From assembly GCA_048213135.1 (NCBI GenBank), contig PS015009.1, positions 248,001-312,000 on the forward strand: a stretch of 64,000 nt of DNA. Reading direction: 5' to 3'. The position numbers and the translations under genes are program-made. Below are positions 52,659 to 61,510 of this stretch, in pieces; positions within the stretch are counted from its first letter, which is position 1, and each line of letters begins with the position of its first letter. Source of the stretch: Reclinomonas americana ATCC 50394 (lineage: Eukaryota; Jakobida; Jakobea; Jakobida). The notes beneath the pieces are model-generated. The model made no database searches, was not told the origin of the DNA, and saw only the letters and a list, made by a program, of their open reading frames with translations.

Positions 52659-53558
52659 ATGAACTTTTCCTGGACGGGTGTATTCCCGGCACTGACCACT
52701 AAATTCACAGATACCGATGAACTGGATCTGCCTTTATTTGAAAAGAACCTGCAGGCACAACTCGCCGCTGGTGTAAACGGCATCATACTGGGCGGCACCC
52801 TGGGTGAAGCCAGCGTACTGACTACAGCCGAAAAAGAAAGACTGGTAAAATTCGCCATTCAAAAATGCGAAGGCCGCGTGCCGGTGATCCTCAATATCGC
52901 CGAAGGTTCAACACGCGAAGCGCTGCATCAGGCTGAATATGCTAAAGCCTGGGGCGCCGCCGGGCTGATGGTATTGCCTCCCATGCGCTATAAAAGCGAT
53001 CACCGCGAAACTGTGGCCTGGTTTACTACCATTGCCCGGTCAACCGATCTGCCCATGATGATCTACAACAACCCGGTTGATTATAAAACGGAAGTCACAC
53101 TTGATATGTTCGCCGAGATTGCGGAATGTGCCAACTTCGGCGCTATTAAAGAAAGTACAAGGGATGTGACCAATGTAACCCGGCTGAAAAACCGTTTCGG
53201 GGACCGGATAAAAATATTGTGCGGGGTAGATACCCTGGCTATGGAAGAACTGTGTCTTGGCGCTGATGGCTGGGTGGCCGGATTGGTATGCGCATTCCCT
53301 GCAGAAACGGTAGCCATATTCAAACTGGTGAAAGAAGGAAAGATCGCGGAGGCTACGAAGATCTACCGCTGGTTCATGCCCCTGCTGGAACTGGACATCC
53401 ATGCCAAGTTGGTACAATACATCAAACTCGCGGAAGCACAAGCGGGTATCGGTTCTGAAAATGTACGTGCCCCAAGGCTGCCATTGATCGGTGAAGAAAG
53501 AACTGCTATTTTGAAGATCATTGACCAGGGTATAGCAGATCGGCCAAAGTTAATGTGA
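52659..53558 (+). CDS. DHDPS-family lyase, probable 1-pyrroline-4-hydroxy-2-carboxylate deaminase
   Basis: Cytoplasmic class I aldolase-fold enzyme of 299 residues. The Schiff-base lysine is Lys164 (FGAIKESTRD) and the partner tyrosine Tyr136 (MIYNNPVDY). GGTLGE (45-50) stands where true dihydrodipicolinate synthases have GTTGE, so it is probably not DapA. With hydroxyproline epimerase, an amino-acid dehydrogenase and 2-oxoglutarate-semialdehyde dehydrogenase nearby, deamination of pyrroline-4-hydroxy-2-carboxylate to 2-oxoglutarate semialdehyde is the best fit. The start at 52659 is chosen by alignment (MNFSWTGVFPALTTKF); an earlier in-frame start lies in the repeat array. The stop codon falls in an octamer array. 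Confidence 0.85.
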   Translation: MNFSWTGVFPALTTKFTDTDELDLPLFEKNLQAQLAAGVNGIILGGTLGEASVLTTAEKERLVKFAIQKCEGRVPVILNIAEGSTREALHQAEYAKAWGAAGLMVLPPMRYKSDHRETVAWFTTIARSTDLPMMIYNNPVDYKTEVTLDMFAEIAECANFGAIKESTRDVTNVTRLKNRFGDRIKILCGVDTLAMEELCLGADGWVAGLVCAFPAETVAIFKLVKEGKIAEATKIYRWFMPLLELDIHAKLVQYIKLAEAQAGIGSENVRAPRLPLIGEERTAILKIIDQGIADRPKLM

Positions 53559-53602
53559 TGATATGATAATGTGATAATATGCCAATATGATGATGTAATA
53601 AT
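53552..53602. repeat. Octamer-word array at the deaminase gene end
   Basis: AATGTGAT, GATATGAT, AATGTGAT, AATATGCC, AATATGAT, GATGTAAT, exactly 8 bp apart. The first word contains the stop codon TGA of the deaminase gene. Confidence 0.75.
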
Positions 53603-53655
53603 TTTTTAAACCTATTACTGATTGCTTTTCTGCCGGCATGATTTGAATTGGGCGG

Positions 53656-53700
53656 ATTCGTAATTCGTAATTAGTAATTCGTAATTAGTAATTCGTAATT
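53656..53700. repeat. Heptamer tandem array before the dehydrogenase start
   Basis: Six consecutive 7-bp units ATTCGTA or ATTAGTA followed by ATT, ending 3 bp before the ATG of the aldehyde dehydrogenase gene, so the array makes up its 5' untranslated region. Confidence 0.85.
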
Positions 53701-53703
53701 AAA

Positions 53704-55185
53704 ATGCTCTTAGATACCCCACTCTCCGAAATCGACGCCATCCTGCAACAGGCCTGGATAGCTTTTCATTCCTATCGCAAACTATCACTTCAACAAAGAG
53801 CAGATTTCATGCGAACAATCGCTGAAGAAATGGAAAATGCAGGCGATGTACTGATACAAACCGCGATGCAGGAAACGAATCTCCCGGAAGCGAGACTAAG
53901 AAATGAGAGAGCAAGAACGATGTTTCAGCTCACCAGCTATGCCGATGCCTGCGAAAAAGGCGACTGGCTGGAAGCCCGCATCGATACGGCCATACCGGCC
54001 AAGAACCCGCCCAAACCCGACCTGCGTAAAATGCTGGTGCCGCTGGGTCCTGTGGTGGTTTTTGGCGCCAGTAATTTTCCATTCGCTTATTCCACTGCAG
54101 GAGGAGATACTGCCTGTGCTTTCGCGGCAGGTTGTCCGGTTATTGTAAAAGCTCACCCTGCTCATGCGGAAACATCCGAGATCGTTGCACAAGCCATCCT
54201 GAAAGCTGTCGAACGCTGTAATATGCCCAAAGGCATTTTTGCACATGTACACGGCGCGGGAACAGATACCGGCAAAGCACTGGTAATGCATCCCCGGACG
54301 AAGGCGGTTGGTTTTACCGGTTCTTATGCCGGCGGCAAACAACTGTTCGACTGGGGCAACCAGCGCAAAGAACCCATACCGGTATTCGCGGAAATGGGCA
54401 GCATCAATCCTATCTATTTACTCCCCGGCAAACTGTCTGAAGACCCGGCTGCCATTGCTCGTTCCTGTGCAGCTTCCATTACACTGGGTGTAGGCCAGTT
54501 TTGCACCAACCCGGGGTTGATCATTGGCGTGGAAAGTCCGGCCCTGCAGCAATTCACCGATACGCTCCAAACAGAGATAACACCTGTTGCCGCTGCAAAA
54601 ATGCTGCACCCGGGCATTGCAAAAGCTTATGCGGAAAAAAAACAAACAGCTTTGCAGCAACCACATGTTAATACTATTATCGACAACAATAATAACGCGG
54701 ATGGCATCAGCGCTGCACCCGCCATCGCTTCAGTAACCGGCAGCGAATTCCTCACCAACCCGGTACTGCACCAGGAAGTGTTTGGCCCCTACTCCCTCAT
54801 CGTTCGTTGCAGTGATATGCAACAGGTGAAAGACATCGCGGAACATATAGAAGGCCAGCTCACCTCCACGCTGATGGCTACAGATGAAGATGTTCTTCAG
54901 CATAAAGAACTGGTGGAAGCCATTCAGAATACCTGCGGCCGTGTTATTATGAACGGTGTACCCACAGGCGTGGAAGTATGTTTAAGCATGCAGCACGGCG
55001 GGCCCTTCCCTGCCACTACCGACGCAAGGTTTACTTCTGTTGGCGCCGATGGCATCAAAAGATTCGCAAGACCTGTAGCCTTCCAGAACTGGAGTAATGA
55101 CCTGCTGCCCGATGAATTGAAGAACGGCAACCCGTTACAGATCTGGCGCACGGTCAATAATGAACTTTCCAAATCAGCCATATGA
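53704..55185 (+). CDS. Aldehyde dehydrogenase, probable 2-oxoglutarate-semialdehyde dehydrogenase (NADP+)
   Basis: Cytoplasmic aldehyde dehydrogenase of 493 residues. Catalytic Cys267 (GQFCTNPG), general base Glu230 (FAEMGSINP) and Asn124 (ASNFPFAYSTAGGDT) are present. The ASNFPFA-STAGGD and EMGSINP segments are typical of the 2,5-dioxopentanoate dehydrogenase group, which oxidises 2-oxoglutarate semialdehyde to 2-oxoglutarate. This would be the last step of hydroxyproline breakdown after the adjacent deaminase. The gene overlaps the following DUF885 gene by 4 bp (ATGA). Its leader is a heptamer array. Confidence 0.93.
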   Translation: MLLDTPLSEIDAILQQAWIAFHSYRKLSLQQRADFMRTIAEEMENAGDVLIQTAMQETNLPEARLRNERARTMFQLTSYADACEKGDWLEARIDTAIPAKNPPKPDLRKMLVPLGPVVVFGASNFPFAYSTAGGDTACAFAAGCPVIVKAHPAHAETSEIVAQAILKAVERCNMPKGIFAHVHGAGTDTGKALVMHPRTKAVGFTGSYAGGKQLFDWGNQRKEPIPVFAEMGSINPIYLLPGKLSEDPAAIARSCAASITLGVGQFCTNPGLIIGVESPALQQFTDTLQTEITPVAAAKMLHPGIAKAYAEKKQTALQQPHVNTIIDNNNNADGISAAPAIASVTGSEFLTNPVLHQEVFGPYSLIVRCSDMQQVKDIAEHIEGQLTSTLMATDEDVLQHKELVEAIQNTCGRVIMNGVPTGVEVCLSMQHGGPFPATTDARFTSVGADGIKRFARPVAFQNWSNDLLPDELKNGNPLQIWRTVNNELSKSAI

Positions 55186-56927
55186 GAAAATGGATCTGTT
55201 TGCTTTATTGCAGCCTGCTGCTCGGTAACACTTCGTCTGCACAACAACCAACACCCAAAATGGACAGCAGCATCATCCGTGCACTGCGCTCCATGGATGA
55301 TTTCCGCAAACAGGAATGGAGAGCTGACAGTGCCGCGGGGCGCAGCTTCGGGTCCAATACAAAAACAGATATTAGCAGGCGCAACGATTTTTATACCACG
55401 CTCTACCGCCAGCTGACCGCGATAGACACGTCCCGTCTTTCTTTTGACGACCGCATCAATGTGGAACTGCTAAAGTATGATGTAGAAGAAGACCTTTCGT
55501 CTTATCGTTATAAGATGTACCTCAACCCGATATTGTCTGACGAAGGTTTTCACACGGGCCTCGCCGGTATGGGCAATGAAACACCATCAACAGTGAAGGA
55601 TTGTGAGCAATATATCCGCCGGTTAAAAGATATGCCCCGCTATGTATCAGAACAACTGGCCCTCATGCGGGAAGGCCTGAGCCTGGGTATTTGTCAGCCT
55701 AAAGCCATTTTGAACGGTTACGAGAATACCTATACCCGTCATATTGTCGACTCTCCCGAAAAAAGTATTTTCTACAAACCTTTCCTTAAAAAACCTTTCA
55801 CCATCAGTGATACGGCGTGGCAGCGGCTTACGGCCACAGCTCAACAGGTGGTTATGCAGGATGCTGTTGGCGCTTTCCGGCAGATCAAAATATTTTTCGA
55901 TACAGAATACCTTCCGAAAACACGCACCACACTTGGCGCTTCCCATTTCCCCGATGGGCTGGCTTTTTACCAGGACAGAACCCATCACTACACCACTACC
56001 GATCTCAGTTATGACTCCATCTACCGGTTAGGTATAAACGAAGTGGAACGCATCGACCGGGAAATGCAGGAGGTGATGAATGAAGTTCAGTTCAAAGGCA
56101 GTTTCCAGGCGTTTATCAATTACCTGCGCACCGAACCGCGGTTTTATGCCCCTACGCCTGAACAGTTGCTTAAAGAGGCCTCTTACATTGCCAAGCAGGC
56201 CGATGGCATGCTGCCGGCATTCTTTGGCAGGTTGCCCCGTCAACCTTATGGTGTGGAAGCCGTTCCCGCTCACCTGGCGCCTACTTATACCGCCGGGCGC
56301 TATGCAGGCGCTTCCATCTACAGCAAAAGAGCCGGGCATTACTGGGTGAATACCTACGACCTCAAAAGCAGGCCGCTCTATGCCCTGGAGGCCCTTACCA
56401 TGCATGAGGCTGTGCCGGGCCATCATTTGCAGATCGCGTTGACACAGGAACTGGAGAACCTGCCCGCTTTCCGTCGTAATTTATATGTGAATGCTTTTGG
56501 TGAAGGCTGGGGCCTGTATGCGGAATACCTGGGCACCGAGATGGGTTTTTATAAAGACCCTTACTCCCGTTTTGGCAAACTGACTTACGAGATGTGGCGG
56601 GCTTGCCGGCTGGTGATTGATGTGGGTTTGCATAGCCGTGACTGGACGAGGCAACAGGCGGTGGATTACCTGGCGCAGCATACCGCTCTTTCGCTGCACG
56701 AGGTGAATACCGAAGTGAACCGTTACATTTCCTGGCCCGGGCAGGCACTGGCTTATAAGATGGGGGAGCTTAAAATAAGAGAGCTGAGAAAAAGAGCGGA
56801 ACAACAATTGAAAGACCGCTTCGACATCAGGGCCTTTCATGACATGATACTTTCCCAGGGCACCGTAACCCTTGCCATACTTGATATGATGACCGATCGT
56901 TTTATCGCTGAAAAACTGAAGAAATAA
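55182..56927 (+). CDS. Exported DUF885 peptidase-like protein
   Basis: Predicted periplasmic protein of 581 residues with a Sec signal (1-20). The DUF885 domain fills the rest and contains HEAVPGHH (His408, Glu409, His414, His415), a probable zinc site of gluzincin type, and the later EGWGLYAEYLG motif. DUF885 members have been seen as dipeptidase or carboxypeptidase-like enzymes. Translational coupling to the semialdehyde dehydrogenase suggests it feeds the pathway with amino acids or peptides, for instance those containing hydroxyproline. It abuts the convergent sterol desaturase gene with no gap. Confidence 0.88.
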   Translation: MRKWICLLYCSLLLGNTSSAQQPTPKMDSSIIRALRSMDDFRKQEWRADSAAGRSFGSNTKTDISRRNDFYTTLYRQLTAIDTSRLSFDDRINVELLKYDVEEDLSSYRYKMYLNPILSDEGFHTGLAGMGNETPSTVKDCEQYIRRLKDMPRYVSEQLALMREGLSLGICQPKAILNGYENTYTRHIVDSPEKSIFYKPFLKKPFTISDTAWQRLTATAQQVVMQDAVGAFRQIKIFFDTEYLPKTRTTLGASHFPDGLAFYQDRTHHYTTTDLSYDSIYRLGINEVERIDREMQEVMNEVQFKGSFQAFINYLRTEPRFYAPTPEQLLKEASYIAKQADGMLPAFFGRLPRQPYGVEAVPAHLAPTYTAGRYAGASIYSKRAGHYWVNTYDLKSRPLYALEALTMHEAVPGHHLQIALTQELENLPAFRRNLYVNAFGEGWGLYAEYLGTEMGFYKDPYSRFGKLTYEMWRACRLVIDVGLHSRDWTRQQAVDYLAQHTALSLHEVNTEVNRYISWPGQALAYKMGELKIRELRKRAEQQLKDRFDIRAFHDMILSQGTVTLAILDMMTDRFIAEKLKK

Positions 56928-58196
56928 TTAAACCGCAACTGCCGGCGACTCTTTCTTTACACGGTATTGCTGGATGAAGTAACTGATCACAGGTGACATG
57001 ATAAAATACCCGAGCAGTATCCAGCTTCCTGAGCTGAAAAATGTACTGAGCCGGAACCAATCTCCCGTATATAGTATAATGCCTGCTCCAGCTACGGATT
57101 TCAGCAGATCCCAGTAAACGGCATACTTACTGCCGTCCATCAGTTCGGCGAGCGCATATACAAAAAGGAAAATAAATCCACCGTAAATAAAAATGCCCGG
57201 CTTACCCACCAGGGCGATATTGCCAAACAGGTAACTTACAAAAAGCAACAATAAAATGAGTTGCACCCACAGCCATGCCCCCATGAGGGAGGAAGCCGGC
57301 GTATCGTATTTTTCAAAATTATAGGCATCCTCTATTTTGTATACCGGGTAACGTTGCTCCACATCTGCAGGACGCCAGCCCGTAGGCATGAACCATACCC
57401 GGAATTTATCTTTCCAGTTTTTAGTACGCCAGGCATCTTTAAAAAGTAATCCCATGTGCTGAAAATTAATGCGGATGGGGTTCCAGGTGCGCACTGGTCT
57501 TGTGATCCCGTATACCGCCGGCACTTCCTTTAGCTCTTCCTGGAAAGTGCCGAAAAGCTTATCCCATATAATGAAGATCTGCCCGTAATTCTTATCGATG
57601 TATTCCTTATTCAGCGCATGGTGTACGCGGTGATGCGAAGGTGTAACGATGATCTTTTCGAGGAAACCCATTTTATTGATGTGACGGGTATGGTACCAGA
57701 ACTGGGCGAACAAATGCAGCGGGGCTACAATGGCAATCACCTTTGGATCGATACCCAGCAGGGCCGCGGGCAACAACAGGATAATGAACAGCCGGACAAA
57801 AACGGAAACGCTTTGACGCAAGGCACAGGCCAGGTTAAACTCCTCGCTGCTGTGGTGGATGATATGGCTGTTCCAGAAAAAGTTTATTTTATGGTCCAGC
57901 GCGTGCACGACATAACCAGAAAAATCCAGCACAATAAAAACGATCACATAAGTAAGCCAGGTTGTACCAATATGGGTAAGCGCCACTTTGCTCACCAGCC
58001 ATTCATAACTGATGAGGGCAATGCTGAGGCCAAGCACATCCTTGGTAACATTGGTGACACCCGAACTGAGGCTCGAGATCATATCCAGGTTACGAACGGT
58101 ATCCTGCCCCTTACGCCAGCCGTACCATTTTTCGAAAAGTACCAGCAGCAGAAAAGCGGGCATCGCGATCAGCAAAATCTTCCCGTACTGTTCCAT
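56928..58196 (-). CDS. Sterol desaturase/fatty acid hydroxylase family membrane protein
   Basis: Integral membrane di-iron oxygenase of 422 residues with about nine hydrophobic segments. The histidine clusters of the family are present: HALDH and SHIIHHSSEEFN in the first half (about 99-122), HTRHI near 170, and TPSHHRVHHALN near 190. Such enzymes hydroxylate or desaturate lipids in the cytoplasmic membrane. It lies on the opposite strand inside the hydroxyproline region and splits it into two plus-strand transcripts. A role in that pathway is not suggested by the sequence. Confidence 0.92.
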   Translation of the reverse strand: MEQYGKILLIAMPAFLLLVLFEKWYGWRKGQDTVRNLDMISSLSSGVTNVTKDVLGLSIALISYEWLVSKVALTHIGTTWLTYVIVFIVLDFSGYVVHALDHKINFFWNSHIIHHSSEEFNLACALRQSVSVFVRLFIILLLPAALLGIDPKVIAIVAPLHLFAQFWYHTRHINKMGFLEKIIVTPSHHRVHHALNKEYIDKNYGQIFIIWDKLFGTFQEELKEVPAVYGITRPVRTWNPIRINFQHMGLLFKDAWRTKNWKDKFRVWFMPTGWRPADVEQRYPVYKIEDAYNFEKYDTPASSLMGAWLWVQLILLLLFVSYLFGNIALVGKPGIFIYGGFIFLFVYALAELMDGSKYAVYWDLLKSVAGAGIILYTGDWFRLSTFFSSGSWILLGYFIMSPVISYFIQQYRVKKESPAVAV

Positions 58197-58297
58197 ATAA
58201 CAAGAAAGTTTAGTTAAGTTGCAATACGAATTTACTAAGAAGAATCGAGAGTTGGAAGTGAGTGCCGAACAGCGAAAAACTGCTGATCAAAAACAAC

Positions 58298-58341
58298 TAT
58301 TTACTAAGGACTGATTACTAAAGACTAATCACTAACAACTT
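58298..58341. repeat. Heptamer-word array before the epimerase start
   Basis: 7-bp words TTTACTA, AGGACTG, ATTACTA, AAGACTA, ATCACTA, ACAACTT, ending just before the ATG of the epimerase gene. It parallels the ATTCGTA array before the dehydrogenase gene. Confidence 0.7.
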
Positions 58342-58343
58342 CC

Positions 58344-59345
58344 ATGAAACAAACCTTTGTATGCATTGATGCCCATACCTGTGGCAACCCGGTAAGACTG
58401 GTTAAAGAGGGCGGCCCCCAACTGAAGGGTGCCAATATGAGTGAAAAAAGACAACACTTTTTACAGGAATACGACTGGATCAGGAAAGGCCTGATGTTTG
58501 AGCCCCGCGGGCATGACATGATGAGCGGCAGCATTTTATACCCGCCGCATGACCCGGCCAATGATGTGGGTGTATTGTTCATCGAAACAAGCGGCTGCCT
58601 TCCCATGTGCGGGCACGGCACCATTGGTACCATCACCATTGCTATTGAAAGGGGACTGGTGGTTCCACAAACTCCCGGACTGGTGAGGATGGAAGCGCCT
58701 GCCGGGCTGGTAATGATCAATTATACCACGGAAGGAGAGAAGGTAAAAACGGTGAAACTCACCAATGTGCCTGCCTACCTCGCCGCCACCGAACTGACTG
58801 CCGATTGCCCTGAACTGGGTGAGCTGGTGATAGACGTTGCTTATGGGGGCAACTTTTATGCGATTGTGGATGTGCAGAAAAATTTCAAAGGGCTGGAACA
58901 TTATTCCGCCGGTCAGCTTGTTAGCTGGGCAAGGGAACTCCGGCAGCGCATTAACGATAAATATGAATTCGTTCACCCGGATAATGATACCATCCGTGGT
59001 TGCAGTCATATCCTCTGGACAGGCGCCGTACTCGACAGCAACTCCACCGCACGCAACGCTGTTTTTTACGGCGATAAGGCCATCGACCGGAGCCCCTGCG
59101 GCACGGGTACTTCAGCCCGCATGGCACAGTGGTATACCAAAGGCCTGCTAAAGAAAGGTGATCGTTTCATACACGAGAGCATCATTGGCAGCAAGTTTAC
59201 CGGCACCATTGAAGAAGAAACGACTGTTGGCGGCAAACCCGCCATACGTCCGGGTATTGAAGGGTGGGCCAGGATATACGGCGACAATACCATCACCATC
59301 GACACCAACGACGATCCTTACGCTTTTGGTTTCCAGGTACTTTAA
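58344..59345 (+). CDS. Proline racemase family enzyme, probable 4-hydroxyproline 2-epimerase
   Basis: Cytoplasmic cofactor-independent epimerase of 333 residues. Both active-site cysteines are present: Cys89 in MCGHGTIG and Cys252 in DRSPCGTGTSARMA. This indicates a racemase/epimerase, not the dehydratase branch, which lacks one cysteine. The neighbouring DadA-like dehydrogenase, deaminase and semialdehyde dehydrogenase point to conversion of trans-4-hydroxy-L-proline to the cis-D form rather than proline racemisation. It is first of a three-gene transcript with the GH3 gene (10 bp later) and the dehydrogenase. Confidence 0.92.
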   Translation: MKQTFVCIDAHTCGNPVRLVKEGGPQLKGANMSEKRQHFLQEYDWIRKGLMFEPRGHDMMSGSILYPPHDPANDVGVLFIETSGCLPMCGHGTIGTITIAIERGLVVPQTPGLVRMEAPAGLVMINYTTEGEKVKTVKLTNVPAYLAATELTADCPELGELVIDVAYGGNFYAIVDVQKNFKGLEHYSAGQLVSWARELRQRINDKYEFVHPDNDTIRGCSHILWTGAVLDSNSTARNAVFYGDKAIDRSPCGTGTSARMAQWYTKGLLKKGDRFIHESIIGSKFTGTIEEETTVGGKPAIRPGIEGWARIYGDNTITIDTNDDPYAFGFQVL

Positions 59346-59355
59346 CTATTCCAAT

Positions 59356-61497
59356 ATGTTCTACTATCGGTCATCATTCTTACTCCTCTTCACCTGTTGC
59401 CAGTTTTTGTGCTGGTCACAACAGCGATATACCAACGCCTCCTTACCGCCTGCAGAAAGAGCGAAAGACCTCATCTCACGGTTAACCATAGACGAAAAAA
59501 TAGCTTTACTCGAATACAATAGCCCGGGTGTACCCAGGCTGAACATTCCCGCTTACAATTGGTGGAATGAAGCCCTGCATGGTGTAGCCCGGGCGGGCAG
59601 GGCCACCGTTTTTCCGCAGGCCATTGCTATGGCTGCCACATTCAATGAAAATCTTATACAAAAAGTAGGCGAAGCCATAGCAGATGAGGCCAGGGCCAAG
59701 TTCAACACGGCTGTCCGTAATAATAACCGGGCGCAGTACCTCGGCCTCACCTTCTGGTCGCCCAATATCAATATTTTCCGTGATCCGCGCTGGGGACGCG
59801 GGCATGAGACCTATGGCGAAGATCCTTTTTTGACTGGCACCATCGGCAGCGCTTTTGTAAAAGGTCTGCAGGGCAATGATCCGCTTCATTATAAAACAGT
59901 AGCCTGTGCCAAACATTTTGCCGTTCACAGCGGCCCCGAGCCCCTCCGCCACGAGTTTGACGCCGTCGTATCCGGCAATGACCTTTACAACACTTACCTG
60001 CCCGCTTTCCGGCAACTGGTAACAGAAGCTAAAGTAGGCGGCCTCATGTGTGCTTATAACCGTATCGACAGTCTCCCCTGCTGTACCAGTCCCTTCCTGC
60101 TGCAGGACATACTGCGCCGGCAATGGAAGTTCGATGGTTACGTGGTAACGGATTGCTGGGCACTGGATGACATCGTTACGTATCATAAATTTCTTCCTTC
60201 GCTGGAAGAAGCAGCTGCACTGGCTGTAAAAGCAGGTGTCAACGTAGAATGCGGTAACACCTGGAAACATTTGAAAGGTGCATTACAAAAGGGACTTGTC
60301 ACCGAAAAAGAGATCGATGCTTCGCTGAGCAGGAATCTTATTATTTTATTCAAACTCGGCTTGTTTGATGTCCCGGCAAAATATCCTTACAGTAAAATCA
60401 GGGAAGATGTGATCAACAGCCCCGCACACCGCATGCTGGCCAGACAAACCGCAACACAATCTATTGTACTGCTGAGCAACAGGAATAACACGCTGCCGCT
60501 TTCCAAAACCATCAAACATGTGCTGGTAACGGGTCCCAACGCCGATGCCCCTGAAATACTGATGGCCAATTACAATGGCAATACCGCTAACAACACCACC
60601 ATACTGGAAGGCATTACCGGCGCTGTAAGTGCCGCTACCATCATCTCTTCCAATAAAGGTTGTGCCCTCACCGATACCAGTAAGACAGATATCTACTGGC
60701 GCATTGACGATGTAGACGCGGTGGTTGCCGTGCTGGGACTCTCTCCTTATCTAGAAGGTGAGAACGGCGACGCTTATTTATCAGAAGCAGGTGGTGATAA
60801 AAAAGATATCCGTTTTCCTTATGCGCAGCTGAAATACCTGCGTCAGCTAAAAGCAAGAACAAAAAAACCGATCATCGTTGTACTCACTGCCGGTTCCGCC
60901 ATTGAACTGGCAGAAGTGGAGCAGCTCGCAGATGCGGTTATACTTGCCTGGTACCCGGGCGAAGAAGGCGGCAACGCGGTGGCCGATGTATTGTTTGGCA
61001 ACAGCAATCCTTCAGGAAGATTACCGGTGACATTTTATAAAAAGAATGAAGACCTGCCTGCTTTTGATAACTATGCCATGCAGGGCCGGACTTACCGGTA
61101 CACAACACTGCCTGTACAACATCCCTTTGGTTTTGGGTTAAGCTATACCACCTTTGATTATTCACCTGTTACTGTTGCAGCTGAAAAAGATAGCTACCGC
61201 ATCAGCCTGAATATAAAGAATACAGGTAAGCGAAGCGGGGATGAAGTGGTGCAACTGTATATCAGCAGAAAAGACCGCAGCAATAAAGAGCCGTTGAAAA
61301 ATTTAAAGAAAATACAAAGGGTCAGCCTTGCCGCGGGGGCTGCACAAAAAATTACATTTGTGATTGAAAAGAAAGACCTCGAGTACTGGGATGAGGGCAA
61401 AAAAGATTATACCATATATCCCGGTGCATATGACCTACAATTGGGCGCTTCTTCTGAAGACATCCGGCAACGGGCAGCGATCATCATAAAAAATTAA
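59356..61497 (+). CDS. Exported GH3 family glycosidase (beta-xylosidase/arabinosidase-like)
   Basis: Glycoside hydrolase of 713 residues exported by a Sec signal (MFYYRSSFLLLFTCCQFLCWSQ). YNWWNEALHGVARAG near 58-72 is the hallmark of the BXL branch of GH3 (beta-xylosidases and bifunctional alpha-L-arabinofuranosidases). The nucleophile is Asp266 in VVTDCWALDD. The alpha/beta sandwich (about 365-560) and a C-terminal FN3-like domain (about 600-700) follow. The start at 59356 gives the signal peptide; an earlier in-frame start overlaps the epimerase gene. Placement between epimerase and dehydrogenase genes suggests removal of sugars from hydroxyproline-rich glycoproteins. Confidence 0.93.
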   Translation: MFYYRSSFLLLFTCCQFLCWSQQRYTNASLPPAERAKDLISRLTIDEKIALLEYNSPGVPRLNIPAYNWWNEALHGVARAGRATVFPQAIAMAATFNENLIQKVGEAIADEARAKFNTAVRNNNRAQYLGLTFWSPNINIFRDPRWGRGHETYGEDPFLTGTIGSAFVKGLQGNDPLHYKTVACAKHFAVHSGPEPLRHEFDAVVSGNDLYNTYLPAFRQLVTEAKVGGLMCAYNRIDSLPCCTSPFLLQDILRRQWKFDGYVVTDCWALDDIVTYHKFLPSLEEAAALAVKAGVNVECGNTWKHLKGALQKGLVTEKEIDASLSRNLIILFKLGLFDVPAKYPYSKIREDVINSPAHRMLARQTATQSIVLLSNRNNTLPLSKTIKHVLVTGPNADAPEILMANYNGNTANNTTILEGITGAVSAATIISSNKGCALTDTSKTDIYWRIDDVDAVVAVLGLSPYLEGENGDAYLSEAGGDKKDIRFPYAQLKYLRQLKARTKKPIIVVLTAGSAIELAEVEQLADAVILAWYPGEEGGNAVADVLFGNSNPSGRLPVTFYKKNEDLPAFDNYAMQGRTYRYTTLPVQHPFGFGLSYTTFDYSPVTVAAEKDSYRISLNIKNTGKRSGDEVVQLYISRKDRSNKEPLKNLKKIQRVSLAAGAAQKITFVIEKKDLEYWDEGKKDYTIYPGAYDLQLGASSEDIRQRAAIIIKN

Positions 61498-61510
61498 ATC
61501 TTATAGTTCC

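Noticed and set aside
52659-53558. Lysine-pathway dapA
   Set aside because: The GGTLGE motif and hydroxyproline gene context fit a different member of the DHDPS family better.
53656-53700. Transposon inverted repeat or attachment site
   Set aside because: It is a simple direct heptamer array with no partner copy or recombinase gene nearby.
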